Assembly: GCA_030591195.1 (NCBI GenBank) | Contig: JAUVBO010000164.1 | Coordinates: 1-6,525 of the forward strand | From: Pseudomonadota bacterium | GTDB lineage: Bacteria > Myxococcota > Polyangia > GCA-2747355 > JACKDQ01 | Length of the DNA: 6,525 nucleotides | Direction: 5' to 3' | Shown: positions 6,188 through 6,525 of the stretch, one piece after another | Layout of the letters: each line of letters opens with the position of its first letter | Position numbering within the stretch: position 1 is the first letter of the stretch | The notes under the pieces: generated by a model | The model's database searches: none | Told to the model about the DNA's origin: nothing | The model's input: the letters and a program-made list of their open reading frames with translations, nothing else | Position numbers and translations under genes: made by a program

Positions 6188-6525
6188 CAGATTGCCCCTC
6201 CGAGGCTTGCTGGGCCGCCTCGGCAACCTCCGCGGGGCTCATCTGCCGGATCCGCTTGGCGATCAACCAGACGTGACCGAAGGGGTCGACCAGCTTGCCC
6301 ATCCGGTCGCCCCAGAACCTGTCCTCCATCGGCATCATCACCTCGCACCCGGCCTCCACCGCTCGCTCGAACAGCGCGTCGGCGTCTTCGGCGTAGACCC
6401 AGAGGCTACCGCTCGCGCCTCCGAGGCTGTCGGGCGACCGCTCCCGTTGACCGGCGGCCTCGTCCACGACGCAGAGCATCGAGTCGCCGATCCTGTGCTC
6501 CGAATAGATGATCGGGCCCTCGTCC
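6171..6525 (-). CDS. VOC family / PhnB-like glyoxalase-fold protein (N-terminus cut by window edge)
   Basis: The frame is open from the right edge to TGA at 6173-6171, showing 117 C-terminal residues. The motifs are those of PhnB-like members of the vicinal oxygen chelate superfamily: EHRIGDSMLCVVDE in the first half, the linker RSPDSLGGASGSLWVYAEDADALFERAVEAG, and the second-half signature FWGDRMGKLVDPFGHVWLIA. The final MSPAEVAEAAQQ helix is also usual. Family members are small dimeric cytoplasmic proteins of about 150 residues, so roughly the first 35-40 residues are missing; an internal ATG at 6479 is not the start because upstream codons also match the family. The substrate cannot be deduced; such genes are often left as 'bleomycin resistance/glyoxalase-like' with no proven activity. 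At the position where relatives usually have His (MHAE), this protein has Tyr (IYSE). It lies upstream of the vWA gene on the same strand, with a 144-bp gap that looks like a separate promoter. Confidence 0.85.
   Translation of the reverse strand, partial: DEGPIIYSEHRIGDSMLCVVDEAAGQRERSPDSLGGASGSLWVYAEDADALFERAVEAGCEVMMPMEDRFWGDRMGKLVDPFGHVWLIAKRIRQMSPAEVAEAAQQASEGQSGSAGG

Overview
The window is a piece of a GC-rich bacterial chromosome. The best guess is a member of the Myxococcota (the former deltaproteobacterial predators and relatives). That guess rests on gene style and not on a marker gene. Three of the five genes encode exported, probably lipid-anchored proteins with Pro-rich or Gly/Asp-rich spacers. 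One of these carries the Cys-rich modules joined to a beta-helix that are common in that phylum. No rRNA, tRNA, CRISPR array, integrase, transposase or phage gene was seen.

Layout, left to right. (1) The 3' end of a leftward gene that runs off the left edge encodes a lipoprotein with an SMP-30/gluconolactonase-like beta-propeller. (2) A 132-bp divergent intergenic region carries a good extended -10 element facing right. (3) A rightward gene encodes a large secreted protein with about 50 cysteines in repeated modules, followed by a right-handed parallel beta-helix. (4) After a 56-bp gap, a rightward gene encodes an M3-family oligoendopeptidase (pepF type), complete and with an intact zinc site. 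(5) A leftward gene converges on it with only 19 bp between the stop codons. It encodes a lipoprotein with a von Willebrand factor A domain and an intact MIDAS metal site. (6) A leftward VOC/PhnB-like (glyoxalase-fold) gene runs off the right edge. The longest stretches without a gene are 819-950 and 6027-6170, both short and both best read as promoter regions.

The genes do not form an obvious pathway. Two divergent surface lipoproteins share an upstream region, a cytoplasmic peptidase follows one of them, and the vWA lipoprotein appears to have its own promoter, possibly sigma-54 dependent. The parts most worth a second look are the doubled Cys-rich module, a perfect 18-bp palindrome inside it, the sigma-54-like element before the vWA gene, an 8-base homopolymer just after the lipobox of the first gene, and an 8-bp hairpin across the stop codon of the VOC gene. 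I found no convincing new multi-gene system. Most of the other long open frames are high-GC shadows of these five genes.
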